NCBI RefSeq assembly: GCF_000695255.1
Contig: NZ_JMIB01000003.1
Span: 1-64,000 of the forward strand
DNA length: 64,000 nucleotides
From: Photobacterium galatheae
Lineage (GTDB): Bacteria; Pseudomonadota; Gammaproteobacteria; Enterobacterales; Vibrionaceae
Reading direction: 5' to 3'
The notes under the pieces were generated by a model that saw nothing but the letters and a program-made list of their open reading frames with translations, did not search any database and was not told where the DNA came from. A program made the position numbers and the translations under genes. Shown here in pieces: positions 9,565 through 18,368 of the stretch (within the stretch, counting starts at the first letter, position 1; every line of letters starts with the position of its first letter).

Positions 9565-11025
9565 ATGACGATGACATCTCTGTACATTCACGGCCAGGCC
9601 ATACAAGCCACCTCAGGTGAGCACTTCGAAACCCGTAACCCAGCCACCGGCGAAGTAATCGCTCAGGTTGGTCAGGCATCTGAAGCCGATATGGCTCGTG
9701 CCATTGCCTCGGCAAAAGAAGGGTTTGCGATCTGGTCTGCCATGAGCGGTGCTGAACGCGGTCGTATTCTGATGAAAGCCGTTGCTTTGCTGCGTGAACG
9801 CAACGACGCGCTGGCAGCACTGGAAGTTCAGGACACCGGCAAGCCGCTTCAGGAAGCCCTGGACGTTGACATTGTCACCGGTGCCGATGTGATTGAGTAT
9901 TACGCCGGTCTGGCGGCCAGTGTTTCTGGTCAGCAGCAGGATCTCGGCCACGGCCAGTTTTTTTATACCCGCCGTGAGCCGCTGGGAATCTGTGCCGGCA
10001 TTGGCGCCTGGAACTATCCAATTCAGATCGCGATGTGGAAATCTGCCCCTGCTCTGGCAGCCGGAAACGCCATGATCTTCAAACCCTCCGAAGAAACCCC
10101 GCTGACCGCACTGAAGCTGGCCGAAATTTACACCGAAGCCGGTGTCCCGGACGGCGTCTTTAACGTGGTTCAGGGCGATTACCGCGTCGGTCAGATGCTG
10201 TCCCGCCATCCTGAAATTGCCAAAGTTTCCTTTACCGGCGAATGCGGAACCGGAAAAAAAGTCATGGCTGATGCGGCAGGTTCACTGAAAGACGTCACCA
10301 TGGAGCTTGGCGGGAAGTCTCCGCTGATCGTCTTTGATGATGCGCAGCTGGATAACGCCGTCTCTGCGGCCATGATGGCAAATTTCTACACTCAGGGCGA
10401 AGTCTGTACTCACGGTACCCGTGTCTTCGTTCACGATGCCATCTACGACGAATTTCTGACCCGTCTGGCTGCCCGCACCGCCAGACTGAAAGTCGGCGAC
10501 CCGAGCGATATCAACACTCAGATTGGCGCATTGATCTCTTCAGATCATCTGGAAAAAGTGCTGGGTTTCATTGAAGCCGGCAAACAATCCGGTGCCCGTC
10601 TGCTGGCTGGTGGTCATCGCGTGACAGAAAACGGTCTGGATAAAGGCAACTTCGTCGCACCGACTATTTTTGCCGACTGCACCGATGACATGCCACAGGT
10701 CAAAGAAGAAATCTTTGGCCCGGTGATGTCTGTGCTGCGCTTCCGTGATGAAGACGAAGTGATCCGTCGCGCCAACGACACCGACTACGGACTGGCGGCC
10801 GGTATCTTCACGCAGAATCTGTCCCGGGCCCATCGCCTGATTGCGCAGATTGAAGCCGGTATCTGCTGGATCAATACCTGGGGTGGCTCTCCGGCTGAAA
10901 TGCCGGTCGGTGGTTATAAGCACTCTGGCATCGGCCGCGAAAACGGTCTGGAAACCCTGAATCATTACACCCAGACCAAGAGCGTGCTGATTGAACTGGG
11001 TGATCTTGAATGCCCTTACCCGTAA
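9565..11025 (+). CDS. betB: Betaine aldehyde dehydrogenase
   Basis: 486 residues. This NAD(P)-dependent aldehyde dehydrogenase makes the last step of glycine betaine synthesis, oxidising betaine aldehyde to betaine in the cytoplasm. The catalytic Glu247 (MELGGK) and nucleophile Cys281 (GEVCTHGTR) are in place, as are the cofactor loop [10 protein letters not shown] and the substrate motif WNYP. The residue after the catalytic Cys and the C-terminal [13 protein letters not shown] motif are typical of BetB. AGGAG lies 11 bp upstream; an internal ATG at 9571 is an alternative start giving MTSLYIHGQ. Confidence 0.96.
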   Translation: MTMTSLYIHGQAIQATSGEHFETRNPATGEVIAQVGQASEADMARAIASAKEGFAIWSAMSGAERGRILMKAVALLRERNDALAALEVQDTGKPLQEALDVDIVTGADVIEYYAGLAASVSGQQQDLGHGQFFYTRREPLGICAGIGAWNYPIQIAMWKSAPALAAGNAMIFKPSEETPLTALKLAEIYTEAGVPDGVFNVVQGDYRVGQMLSRHPEIAKVSFTGECGTGKKVMADAAGSLKDVTMELGGKSPLIVFDDAQLDNAVSAAMMANFYTQGEVCTHGTRVFVHDAIYDEFLTRLAARTARLKVGDPSDINTQIGALISSDHLEKVLGFIEAGKQSGARLLAGGHRVTENGLDKGNFVAPTIFADCTDDMPQVKEEIFGPVMSVLRFRDEDEVIRRANDTDYGLAAGIFTQNLSRAHRLIAQIEAGICWINTWGGSPAEMPVGGYKHSGIGRENGLETLNHYTQTKSVLIELGDLECPYP

Positions 11026-11081
11026 CCACTTATCTGGAAAAAGCACGCCAAGCCAAAGAGAACAGACGTAAAGGGAACGCC

Positions 11082-12776
11082 ATGAAGCAAGAATTTGATT
11101 ACATCATTGTCGGTGCCGGTTCAGCAGGCTGTGTGCTGGCAGACCGCCTGACGGAAAGCGGCGAGCATCAAGTGCTGCTGCTGGAAGCCGGTGGCAGCGA
11201 CAAGAGTATTTTCATTCAGATGCCAACGGCGCTGTCGTACCCGATGAACAGCGAAAAATATGCCTGGCAGTTTGAGACGCAGCCTGAATTTGGTCTGGAT
11301 GGCCGCCAGCTGCACTGTCCGCGCGGCAAAGTGCTGGGCGGCAGCTCTTCCATCAATGGCATGGTTTATGTGCGCGGTCACGCCTGCGATTTCGACGAAT
11401 GGGAAGCACAGGGCGCTGAAGGCTGGAGCTACCGTGATTGCCTGCCGTACTTCCGTCGGGCTGAACACTGGAAAGGCGGCGAAGATGCCTACCGGGGCAG
11501 CCATGGCCCGGTCGCAACCTGTAACGGCAATGACATGACACTCAACCCGCTGTATCAGGCCTTTATTGATGCGGGTCAGCAGGCAGGTTACCCGGCGACT
11601 GACGACTACAACGGTTATCAACAGGAAGGTTTCGGCCCGATGCACATGACCGTCGACGCAGGTGTTCGTGCTTCGACCTCAAACGCCTACCTCCGTCGCG
11701 CCATGAAACGCAGTAACCTGACGCTGCTGACCGGTGTGCTGAGCCGAAAAGTACAGCTGGAAGGCAAACGAGCAACCGGTATCGAATTCGAGCGTGGCGG
11801 CAAAATCCAGACAGCTTCGGCACACAAAGAAGTGATTCTCTCTGCCGGTTCTGTCGGCTCGCCACAGTTGCTGCAACTGTCCGGTATCGGCCCGAAAGCG
11901 GTGCTGGAAGATGCGGGCATCCCGGTTCAGCACGATCTGCCAGGCGTGGGTGAAAACCTGCAGGATCACCTGGAAGTCTATTTCCAGTATGAATGTAAAG
12001 AACCGGTGACCCTGAACAGCAAGCTGGGTCTGATCAGCAAAGGGATGATTGGGACCCGCTGGATTCTGTTCAAAGACGGTCTGGGTGCGACGAACCACTT
12101 TGAGTCCTGTGCGTTTATTCGCTCCCGTGCGGGCCTGAAGTGGCCGAATGTTCAGTACCATTTCCTGCCGGCTGCCATGCGCTACGACGGTCAGGCAGCT
12201 TTTGATGGCCATGGTTTTCAGGTCCATGTTGGTCCGAACAAGCCAGAGAGCCGCGGCCGGGTTTGGGTGACTTCCGCCGACCCGAAAGCAAAGCCTGGCA
12301 TTGAGTTTAACTACATCAGCACTGAGCAGGACAAGCAGGACTGGCGCGATACCATTCGTCTGACCCGCGAGATCCTGACCCAACCGGCGATGTCTGCCTA
12401 TCGCGGACAGGAAATCCAGCCGGGTGAAGCAATTCAGAATGATGAAGCCATTGATGCCTGGGTTCGCGAGAATGTCGAAAGTGCGTATCACCCATCCTGT
12501 ACCTGCAAAATGGGCAGCGACGATGATGCGATGGCCGTTCTGAACAATGACTGCCAAGTCCGCGGCATCGACAGCCTGCGCGTGGTGGACTCATCCGTGT
12601 TTCCAACAATTCCGAACGGCAACCTGAATGCGCCAACCATCATGGTTGCCGAAAAGGCTGCCGATAAAATTCTGGGCAAGCCAGCCCTGCCTGCGGCCCA
12701 TGTGCCGGTCTGGATTGCGGACAACTGGCAGGAACAACAACGCAGCACCACGCCAGAAACCGCTGACGCAGACTAA
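11082..12776 (+). CDS. betA: Choline dehydrogenase (GMC oxidoreductase)
   Basis: About 564 residues from ATG at 11082, which follows an AAAGGGA site. The frame is open further upstream to 11010, overlapping betB, but that part lacks family similarity. FAD-binding GAGSAG motif at the N-terminus, GMC signature [13 protein letters not shown], and the C-terminal active-site His region [10 protein letters not shown]. It oxidises choline to betaine aldehyde, feeding BetB, and is usually membrane-associated. The start lies 56 bp after the betB stop, in the same operon. Confidence 0.96.
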   Translation: MKQEFDYIIVGAGSAGCVLADRLTESGEHQVLLLEAGGSDKSIFIQMPTALSYPMNSEKYAWQFETQPEFGLDGRQLHCPRGKVLGGSSSINGMVYVRGHACDFDEWEAQGAEGWSYRDCLPYFRRAEHWKGGEDAYRGSHGPVATCNGNDMTLNPLYQAFIDAGQQAGYPATDDYNGYQQEGFGPMHMTVDAGVRASTSNAYLRRAMKRSNLTLLTGVLSRKVQLEGKRATGIEFERGGKIQTASAHKEVILSAGSVGSPQLLQLSGIGPKAVLEDAGIPVQHDLPGVGENLQDHLEVYFQYECKEPVTLNSKLGLISKGMIGTRWILFKDGLGATNHFESCAFIRSRAGLKWPNVQYHFLPAAMRYDGQAAFDGHGFQVHVGPNKPESRGRVWVTSADPKAKPGIEFNYISTEQDKQDWRDTIRLTREILTQPAMSAYRGQEIQPGEAIQNDEAIDAWVRENVESAYHPSCTCKMGSDDDAMAVLNNDCQVRGIDSLRVVDSSVFPTIPNGNLNAPTIMVAEKAADKILGKPALPAAHVPVWIADNWQEQQRSTTPETADAD

Positions 12777-12808
12777 GACGTCAGTCATCCGGACAACACC
12801 TTTTTCGT

Positions 12809-12827
12809 GGTGGTGAACTTCACCACC
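12809..12827 (+). other. Intercistronic stem-loop betA-choX
   Basis: Palindrome GGTGGTGAA-C-TTCACCACC. No T run follows, so full termination is unlikely. Position between the enzyme and transporter genes suggests a role in mRNA processing or partial attenuation that sets different levels for the two halves; this is inference. Confidence 0.5.
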
Positions 12828-12932
12828 ACCGGGCCTTCTCACCCCTGATTTCAGAGACAGAGAGCCCTTGACGAAGCACGCCTCACTCGAACACGAGGCT
12901 AAACAACAAACGAAATGGATAAAGGACAAGTC

Positions 12933-13877
12933 ATGACGACATTGAAGAAGACCATCAAATACACTGCCATTGCAACTGTTCTGGCCGCTGGCGCTCAGCC
13001 GGTCATGGCCGCTCAGTGCGACACGGTACGTTTCTCGGATGTTGGCTGGACCGACATCACCGCCACCACAGCCGTGACCAGCGAAGTCCTGAAAGGTCTG
13101 GGCTACAAAACCAAAACTCAGTTGCTGTCTGTGCCAGTGACTTACTCTTCTATGGCCAACGGCGACATCGACGTCTTTCTGGGCAACTGGATGCCAACCA
13201 TGGAAGGCGATATCGCAAAATACCGCGACAACGGCACTGTTGAAACCATTCGCGCGAACCTGGAAGGTGCCAAATACACACTGGCCGTCCCGAAATACGT
13301 CTACGACGCCGGTGTCCACAGTTTTGCCGATCTGGCGAAATTCGAAGACAAATTCCGTGGCCGCATCTACGGCATTGAACCGGGTAACGACGGCAACCGT
13401 CTGATTCAGGACATGATCGACCAGAATGCTTTTGAACTGGAAGATTTCCGACTGGTGGAATCGAGTGAAGCGGGCATGGTGTCTCAGGTGAAACGTGCCG
13501 TGAACCGTAAACAGTGGGTGGTTTTCCTGGGTTGGGCCCCGCACCCGATGAACAGCAGCTTCGAGCTGAAGTATCTGGATGGCGGTGATGACTTCTTCGG
13601 CCCGAACTATGGCGGTGCCAGTGTCTTCACCAACGTTCGGAAAGACTACATGCAAACCTGTCCGAACGTCGGCCAGCTGCTGCAAAACCTGCAGTTCAGC
13701 CTGGAGATGGAAAATGAGCTGATGGGTGACATTCTCAATGAACAGAAAAAACCAGCCACTGCCGCGAAAGCCTGGCTGCAGGAAAACCCGGAAGTTCTGG
13801 AGACGTGGCTGAAGAACGTCAAGTCACTGGACGGCAGCAATGGCACCGAAGCCGTCAAGAATTACCTGAAAATTTAA
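12933..13877 (+). CDS. choX: Choline/betaine ABC transporter substrate-binding protein
   Basis: About 314 residues from ATG at 12933, chosen because AAAGGA lies 7 bp upstream and a normal Sec signal peptide follows (cleavage near PVMAA-QC). The in-frame ATG at 12915 is weaker. It is an OpuAC/ProX-type periplasmic binding protein. It begins CDTVRFSDVGWTDITATTAVT, has the LGNWMPTM segment of choline-binding ChoX proteins, and the aromatic-rich FLGWAPHPMN. It captures choline or betaine for the ChoW/ChoV transporter encoded next. In Vibrio these genes are usually called proXWV. Confidence 0.92.
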   Translation: MTTLKKTIKYTAIATVLAAGAQPVMAAQCDTVRFSDVGWTDITATTAVTSEVLKGLGYKTKTQLLSVPVTYSSMANGDIDVFLGNWMPTMEGDIAKYRDNGTVETIRANLEGAKYTLAVPKYVYDAGVHSFADLAKFEDKFRGRIYGIEPGNDGNRLIQDMIDQNAFELEDFRLVESSEAGMVSQVKRAVNRKQWVVFLGWAPHPMNSSFELKYLDGGDDFFGPNYGGASVFTNVRKDYMQTCPNVGQLLQNLQFSLEMENELMGDILNEQKKPATAAKAWLQENPEVLETWLKNVKSLDGSNGTEAVKNYLKI

Positions 13878-13952
13878 TTTGATGCTTGCGGGCACTGAAT
13901 CCAGTGCCTGTAAGCACAACTGCTTTTGTTGTACCCCTTTTAAGGAGTTATT

Positions 13953-14801
13953 GTGAATTTTATTACCGATCATAAGATCCCACTGGGTGAATGGATGGCG
14001 AACCTTGTCGACTGGCTGACCTTTAATGCGGCCGGATTCTTCGACGCCATCTCCTACAGCCTGGAATCTCTGATCATGATGCTGGTCGATGTTTTCAAAT
14101 GGATGCCACCCGCGGTACCAATTCTGATGACCGCAGCCCTGGCCTGGGCACTGCACCGTAGTTTTTCTCTGGTGGCCTTTGTTGTCGCAGCCTTGCTGCT
14201 GATTCTGAATCTGGGTTACTGGCAGGAAATGCTGGAAACCTTTGTTCTGGTGCTCACCGCAACATCGATTTCTGTGCTCGTTGGCGTACCAATTGGCATC
14301 ATGGCCGCCCATCGTCCGTGGCTGTATACCCTGATGCGCCCAATTCTGGACTTAATGCAGACCATTCCGACCTTTGTGTACCTGATTCCAACACTGGTGC
14401 TGTTTGGTCTGGGTGTTGTGCCGGGACTTATTTCTACCATTATTTTTGCCATTGCTGCTCCGATTCGACTGACCTATCTGGGGATCAGCCGCGTCCCGGA
14501 AGAACTGCTGGAAGCAGGTCAGGCCTTCGGTGCAACCCGCTCCAAGCTGCTGTTCAAAGTGGAACTGCCGGCGGCAATGCCAAACATCATGGCAGGGATT
14601 ACACAGTGCATCATGCTGTCGTTGTCCATGGTGGTCATTGCAGCACTGGTCGGCGCCGATGGTCTGGGTAAACCAGTGATCCGCGCCCTGAACACCGTGA
14701 ATATTTCTCAGGGCTTTGAGGCGGGTCTGGCGATTGTTCTGGTTGCCATCATCCTTGATCGCTTATGTAAAACGCCGGCCAGCAAAAACCAGGAGGGCTA
14801 A
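13953..14801 (+). CDS. choW: Choline/betaine ABC transporter permease
   Basis: 282 residues from a GTG start at 13953 with a strong TAAGGAG site. It has several membrane segments and the binding-protein-dependent transport motif around residues 175-215 (ISRVPEELLEAGQAFGATR). It is a ProW/OpuAB-type permease that forms the membrane channel for the ChoX-delivered substrate. It lies 75 bp after choX and 2 bp before choV. Confidence 0.94.
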   Translation: MNFITDHKIPLGEWMANLVDWLTFNAAGFFDAISYSLESLIMMLVDVFKWMPPAVPILMTAALAWALHRSFSLVAFVVAALLLILNLGYWQEMLETFVLVLTATSISVLVGVPIGIMAAHRPWLYTLMRPILDLMQTIPTFVYLIPTLVLFGLGVVPGLISTIIFAIAAPIRLTYLGISRVPEELLEAGQAFGATRSKLLFKVELPAAMPNIMAGITQCIMLSLSMVVIAALVGADGLGKPVIRALNTVNISQGFEAGLAIVLVAIILDRLCKTPASKNQEG

Positions 14802-14803
14802 TC

Positions 14804-16012
14804 ATGACTGCCATTCGTATTGAAAACTTAGACGTTATCTTCGGTAAAAATACCGATCAGTCACTAGCTCTGCTGGATCAAGGCAAAAGTCGTCAGGAAA
14901 TCATCGACGAAACCGGTGATGTTGTCGGGGTCGATCACGTCAGCCTGAATATTGAACAAGGTGAAATCTGTGTGCTCATGGGCCTGTCCGGCTCCGGTAA
15001 ATCCAGCCTGCTGCGTGCGATTAACGGCCTGAATACCGTTTCCCGCGGGAAACTGGAAGTGCAGGACGGCGACACCATGGTCGATTTAGCCAGCTGTGAT
15101 GCCAACACCCTGCGCCATATGCGAACCGAGCGCATTTCCATGGTCTTCCAGAAGTTTGCACTCATGCCCTGGCTGACCGTACTGGATAATGCCGCTTTTG
15201 GTCTGGAAATGCAGGGCATCAGCAAATCTGAGCGACGTCGCCGGGCGATGGAAAAGCTGGAGATGGTGGGTCTGGCTGAATGGAAAGACAAATTCCCGCA
15301 CGAGCTTTCCGGCGGCATGCAGCAGCGTGTCGGTCTGGCCCGTGCTTTTACCATGGACAGCGACATCCTGTTGATGGATGAACCATTTTCAGCACTCGAC
15401 CCGCTCATCCGAAGCCAGCTTCAGGACGAACTGCTGGAACTGCAACGCAAACTGAATAAGACGATAGTGTTTGTCAGCCACGATCTGGACGAAGCCCTGA
15501 AGATTGGGAATAACATCGCCATCATGGAATCCGGCAAACTGATTCAGCACGGCAAGCCGGAAGAGATTGTCCTGAAACCGAATACCCAGTATGTGAAGGA
15601 TTTCGTAGCGCACACCAATCCGCTGAATGTCCTGCGTGGTCGTTCACTCATGACACCGGCCAATGAACTGGAAAGCCTGGAAGACATGCTGATCCTGAAC
15701 CGCCACGAAGGCACTCGTCTGAATACCAATGAAGCAGGTGAAGTTCTGGCAGCAAGCCGTCAGGAGCAGGATTTAGCGCTGCAAAGCTGGCGTCAGGGGG
15801 ATGATCTGGAGAGCCTGACACAAGAACACATTGTGACAGCCAGCCCGGATATCTCGATGCGGGATGCGCTTGAAATCCGCTATCGGACCGGCCAGCCCGT
15901 CCTGCTGACGGAACAAAAAGGTAACGATAAAAACAGACTGGTGGGTGTTCTGTCTGATCAGGACTTCTATCATGCTTTACTCGGGAAGCATTTTGAGGCG
16001 AAAGTGGCGTAA
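14804..16012 (+). CDS. choV: Choline/betaine ABC transporter ATP-binding protein
   Basis: 402 residues. Walker A GLSGSGKSS, ABC signature LSGGMQQRV, Walker B ILLMDEPFSALD and the switch histidine in FVSHDLDEA are complete. After the ATPase domain (to about residue 265) comes a C-terminal region with CBS-type sequence, ending ...LVGVLSDQDFYHALLGK, as in ProV/OpuAA. CBS domains in this family sense ionic strength or nucleotides. GGAGGG precedes the ATG, and a hairpin follows the gene, so this is the last gene of the betaine operon. Confidence 0.95.
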   Translation: MTAIRIENLDVIFGKNTDQSLALLDQGKSRQEIIDETGDVVGVDHVSLNIEQGEICVLMGLSGSGKSSLLRAINGLNTVSRGKLEVQDGDTMVDLASCDANTLRHMRTERISMVFQKFALMPWLTVLDNAAFGLEMQGISKSERRRRAMEKLEMVGLAEWKDKFPHELSGGMQQRVGLARAFTMDSDILLMDEPFSALDPLIRSQLQDELLELQRKLNKTIVFVSHDLDEALKIGNNIAIMESGKLIQHGKPEEIVLKPNTQYVKDFVAHTNPLNVLRGRSLMTPANELESLEDMLILNRHEGTRLNTNEAGEVLAASRQEQDLALQSWRQGDDLESLTQEHIVTASPDISMRDALEIRYRTGQPVLLTEQKGNDKNRLVGVLSDQDFYHALLGKHFEAKVA

Positions 16013-16047
16013 CACAAGGTGATTCATACCAACCGGTCACGAAACAT

Positions 16048-16073
16048 CGAAAGCACGCTGAGGCGTGCTTTCG
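16048..16073. terminator. Terminator hairpin after choV
   Basis: Perfect 11-bp stem CGAAAGCACGC/GCGTGCTTTCG with a TGAG loop, 35 bp past the choV stop. It has only a short T stretch within the stem. It lies between convergent choV and the SDR gene, so it may serve both. Confidence 0.7.
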
Positions 16074-16091
16074 TCGAGATGAAAACCGGAG

Positions 16092-16844
16092 TTACAACCC
16101 ACCAGACGGGTCAATAAAACTACCGGTGACAAACGATGACTTGTCGGAAGCTAGCCAATAAATGGCTTCAGCAACTTCAATCGCCTGACCGCCACGCCGC
16201 AAAGGAATAATGGATTTCAGACGTTCAACCCGTTCAGCTTCGCCGCCGGTCTCATGAATATCGGTATAAATCAGTCCTGGCCTGACTGCATTCACCCGAA
16301 TCCCTTCCTGCGCGACTTCCAAGGCTAATCCTCGGGTAAACGAATCCATTGCCCCTTTCGATGCAGCATAATCTACGTATTCATTCGGTGAACCGCTTTT
16401 CGACGCACCTGAGGACACATTCACAATACTGCCGCCTGAACCACCATGCCGCGTCGACATCCGTTGAATCGCTTCTTTTGAGCACAGGAAACAACTCATC
16501 ACGTTGGTCTGTAATACATTCAAGAAACGTTCTTCAGAGATATCCTCCACCCGCGATTGCGTCTGTAAGATGCCAACATTATTCACCAGAACCGTCAGAC
16601 ACCCCAGCTCCCGATCAACCGTTTCAAATAACCGACGTACTTCACTGGATTGGGAAACATCTGCCTGTACCGTAATACATGTGCCACCTTCCTCGAGAAT
16701 GGCTTGTCTGACGTTTTCGGCAGCGTCAGCATTGGCGATGTAATTAATACAAACTGCGTACCCTTCCCTTGCAAACAATTTGGCAGCCTCAGCGCCAATA
16801 CCCCGGCTGGCCCCTGTGATCAGTGCGACTTTACCTGAGCCCAT
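16092..16844 (-). CDS. SDR family oxidoreductase (FabG-like)
   Basis: 250 residues. Rossmann motif TGASRGIG at residues 10-17, NNVG at about 89-92, catalytic Ser in VNVSSG and YAASKGA with the catalytic Tyr/Lys pair, plus VRPGLIYTDI after it. These are the classical short-chain dehydrogenase signatures, and NADPH or NADH use is expected. Members of this branch are often annotated 3-oxoacyl-ACP reductase or glucose 1-dehydrogenase, but the substrate cannot be set here. ATG at 16844 has an AAGGGA site. It is convergent with the betaine operon. Confidence 0.9.
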   Translation of the reverse strand: MGSGKVALITGASRGIGAEAAKLFAREGYAVCINYIANADAAENVRQAILEEGGTCITVQADVSQSSEVRRLFETVDRELGCLTVLVNNVGILQTQSRVEDISEERFLNVLQTNVMSCFLCSKEAIQRMSTRHGGSGGSIVNVSSGASKSGSPNEYVDYAASKGAMDSFTRGLALEVAQEGIRVNAVRPGLIYTDIHETGGEAERVERLKSIIPLRRGGQAIEVAEAIYWLASDKSSFVTGSFIDPSGGL

Positions 16845-16927
16845 AATTTCCCTTTTCCGACTGAATGAAATAAAACGGTGAAATCACTGAGACCTCACCG
16901 ACAGAAAAAATGCTCAAAGCTTACTCA

Positions 16928-17233
16928 TCAGGATGCATCAGAGTCGTAGCGGGCGATCATTGTGGTATGCCGGACTGACTGCGAAAAGAATTGTTCTTTG
17001 ACTTTCACATAATCCGGGTCCTGAAAGAATTTATTCTTTTGAAGTTCGTTAGGAAAACGAATCGTAAACACACGGTTGATGGGTTCAGAGACCTGAGACA
17101 ACAAGACTTCAGACACTTGAAAATCATAACCAAAACTCCCGCCATAAGCTGACAATATAGGAGTCATGGCATGACGATAGTTTGCATACCCTTCATTATC
17201 TGAGACATCCAGTCCAACGATCATTTCATACAT
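16928..17233 (-). CDS. DUF1330 domain protein
   Basis: 101 residues with the DUF1330 dimeric alpha-beta barrel pattern (MIVGLDVSDNEGYANYRHAMTP near the N-terminus, then a YGGSF segment and TIRFPN). Members of this family are small cytoplasmic proteins without an agreed function. A strong GAGGAG site precedes ATG at 17233. It is upstream of the SDR gene in the same direction with an 83-bp gap, so the two may be co-transcribed. Confidence 0.82.
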   Translation of the reverse strand: MYEMIVGLDVSDNEGYANYRHAMTPILSAYGGSFGYDFQVSEVLLSQVSEPINRVFTIRFPNELQKNKFFQDPDYVKVKEQFFSQSVRHTTMIARYDSDAS

Positions 17234-17506
17234 CGTTTCACTCCTCGCTTCAGTTGTTATGACTAAGAATCAATTCTGCGGTTCTTTTCCTCTATCCTAT
17301 ATTGCGCCTCTCCTGTTATCTCCAGAAACGAGGAAATTTCGGCTTCACTGGCAATGCAATGTGAGCACGATCAACAATTTAAAAAAATTAAAGCGGGCAG
17401 TGAAATAATCCAAAGCTGAGGGGAATAACGTAAAACTATAGTTTCAAACCAGGGTTTCAAACCAGATGGGCCAGAGAAGGTGACAATGTCACTATAAAAA
17501 GAAGTA

Positions 17507-17817
17507 CTACAGGTGTTGCCTGGCTCTCAGGTATAGATAGAGCGGCAAACCACAAGAGACACCGATTGTCAGCGTGCCTATCACGGCCAGCCCGCGATAA
17601 CGGATCTGGTGCTGTCGACCGTCCACCACAATAAAAATCAGGAGCGTTACCGCAGAAATCATCACATCCAGCCAAGCGAAAATACTGATTGGATTCGCAA
17701 GTGCTTGATTGAAGAACAGGGGAAGATCCGGGCCATGCACCAGCAGCCAAGGTAAAAAGCACCATATGGCAACGCAATGCCAAGCAATGTCAGGAAAAGC
17801 AGGACACTTTTCACCAT
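17507..17817 (-). pseudogene. DUF2834 membrane protein gene with homopolymer frameshift
   Basis: The C-terminal 80 or so residues in one frame (LPWLLVHGPDLPLFFNQALANP onward in two parts) match the DUF2834 membrane family. The expected N-terminus is in the next frame, from ATG at 17817: MVKSVLLFLTLLGIALPYGAF. The two join at a run of five T on the coding strand (17754-17758). One extra T would restore GAF-LPWLL. A frame from ATG at 17821 reads into the C-terminal part but has an atypical N-terminus, so either the gene is broken, or the read is one base short, or slippage restores it. Function of the family is unknown. Confidence 0.75.
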
Positions 17818-17835
17818 CCATTTCCCATCATCAAA

Positions 17836-18090
17836 TCAAAAACGGTCAAATTCGGGATTCGTAAGAATTCTGCCCCAGAATTCAGATAATCCGATGCCGG
17901 TTCTGATCCGTTCAGCCCAGACCGCACCAACCACCAGACCTATCACAGTAAAGCTGGCAATCACCGGTAAATTTAAATCACCAAGTAACAAACACACAGG
18001 CCCGGCGAGTAACAGGCCAAGTAAAGCAGGAGCAACAGCGATCAATAACCACAAAGTAGCGGCTACGAATCTGGAAATAATTTTCAACAC
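17836..18090 (-). CDS. Small hypothetical membrane protein
   Basis: About 84 residues from GTG at 18090, preferred because AAGGA lies 7 bp upstream; a GTG at 18108 is also in frame. Two hydrophobic segments at about residues 8-33 and 40-62 (LWLLIAVAPALLGLLLAGPV; LPVIASFTVIGLVVGAVWA). The C-terminal WGRIL is cytoplasmic or periplasmic. It precedes the DUF2834 gene by about 18 bp, so they form a two-gene unit. No family is recognised. Confidence 0.6.
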   Translation of the reverse strand: MLKIISRFVAATLWLLIAVAPALLGLLLAGPVCLLLGDLNLPVIASFTVIGLVVGAVWAERIRTGIGLSEFWGRILTNPEFDRF

Positions 18091-18223
18091 AGTGACATCC
18101 TTTTTCACATCGTGATCTACAAAGAGACTTAGCGATCCTAATGCTCAATGCATGATGTTGCACTGATGATTTTGAATCACTGTCCAGAAATGTGATCCGG
18201 TGCATACGCAAGCGATTACGCAT

Positions 18224-18237
18224 AAAATCATGATTTT
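18224..18237. repeat. Perfect 14-bp palindrome in divergent promoter region
   Basis: AAAATCATGATTTT, with a related GATGATTTTGAATCA nearby at about 18165. It lies between the small membrane protein gene (minus) and the GMC dehydrogenase gene (plus), so it may be an operator. No regulator gene is adjacent. Confidence 0.4.
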
Positions 18238-18368
18238 GAACTGCTTCTTTGTCATGACCATGAAACAAAAATCAGAACGTCTCTGAAGATAATCATTTGG
18301 CGTCTCTGGCATATCTCTGTTTGTTAAAATGTTGATAAATTCTAGAGAGATACTTGCAAGGAGGCACG

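Noticed and set aside
11679..13685. Long minus-strand open frames over betA and choX
   Set aside because: They are complementary to well-supported betA and choX and have no family similarity.
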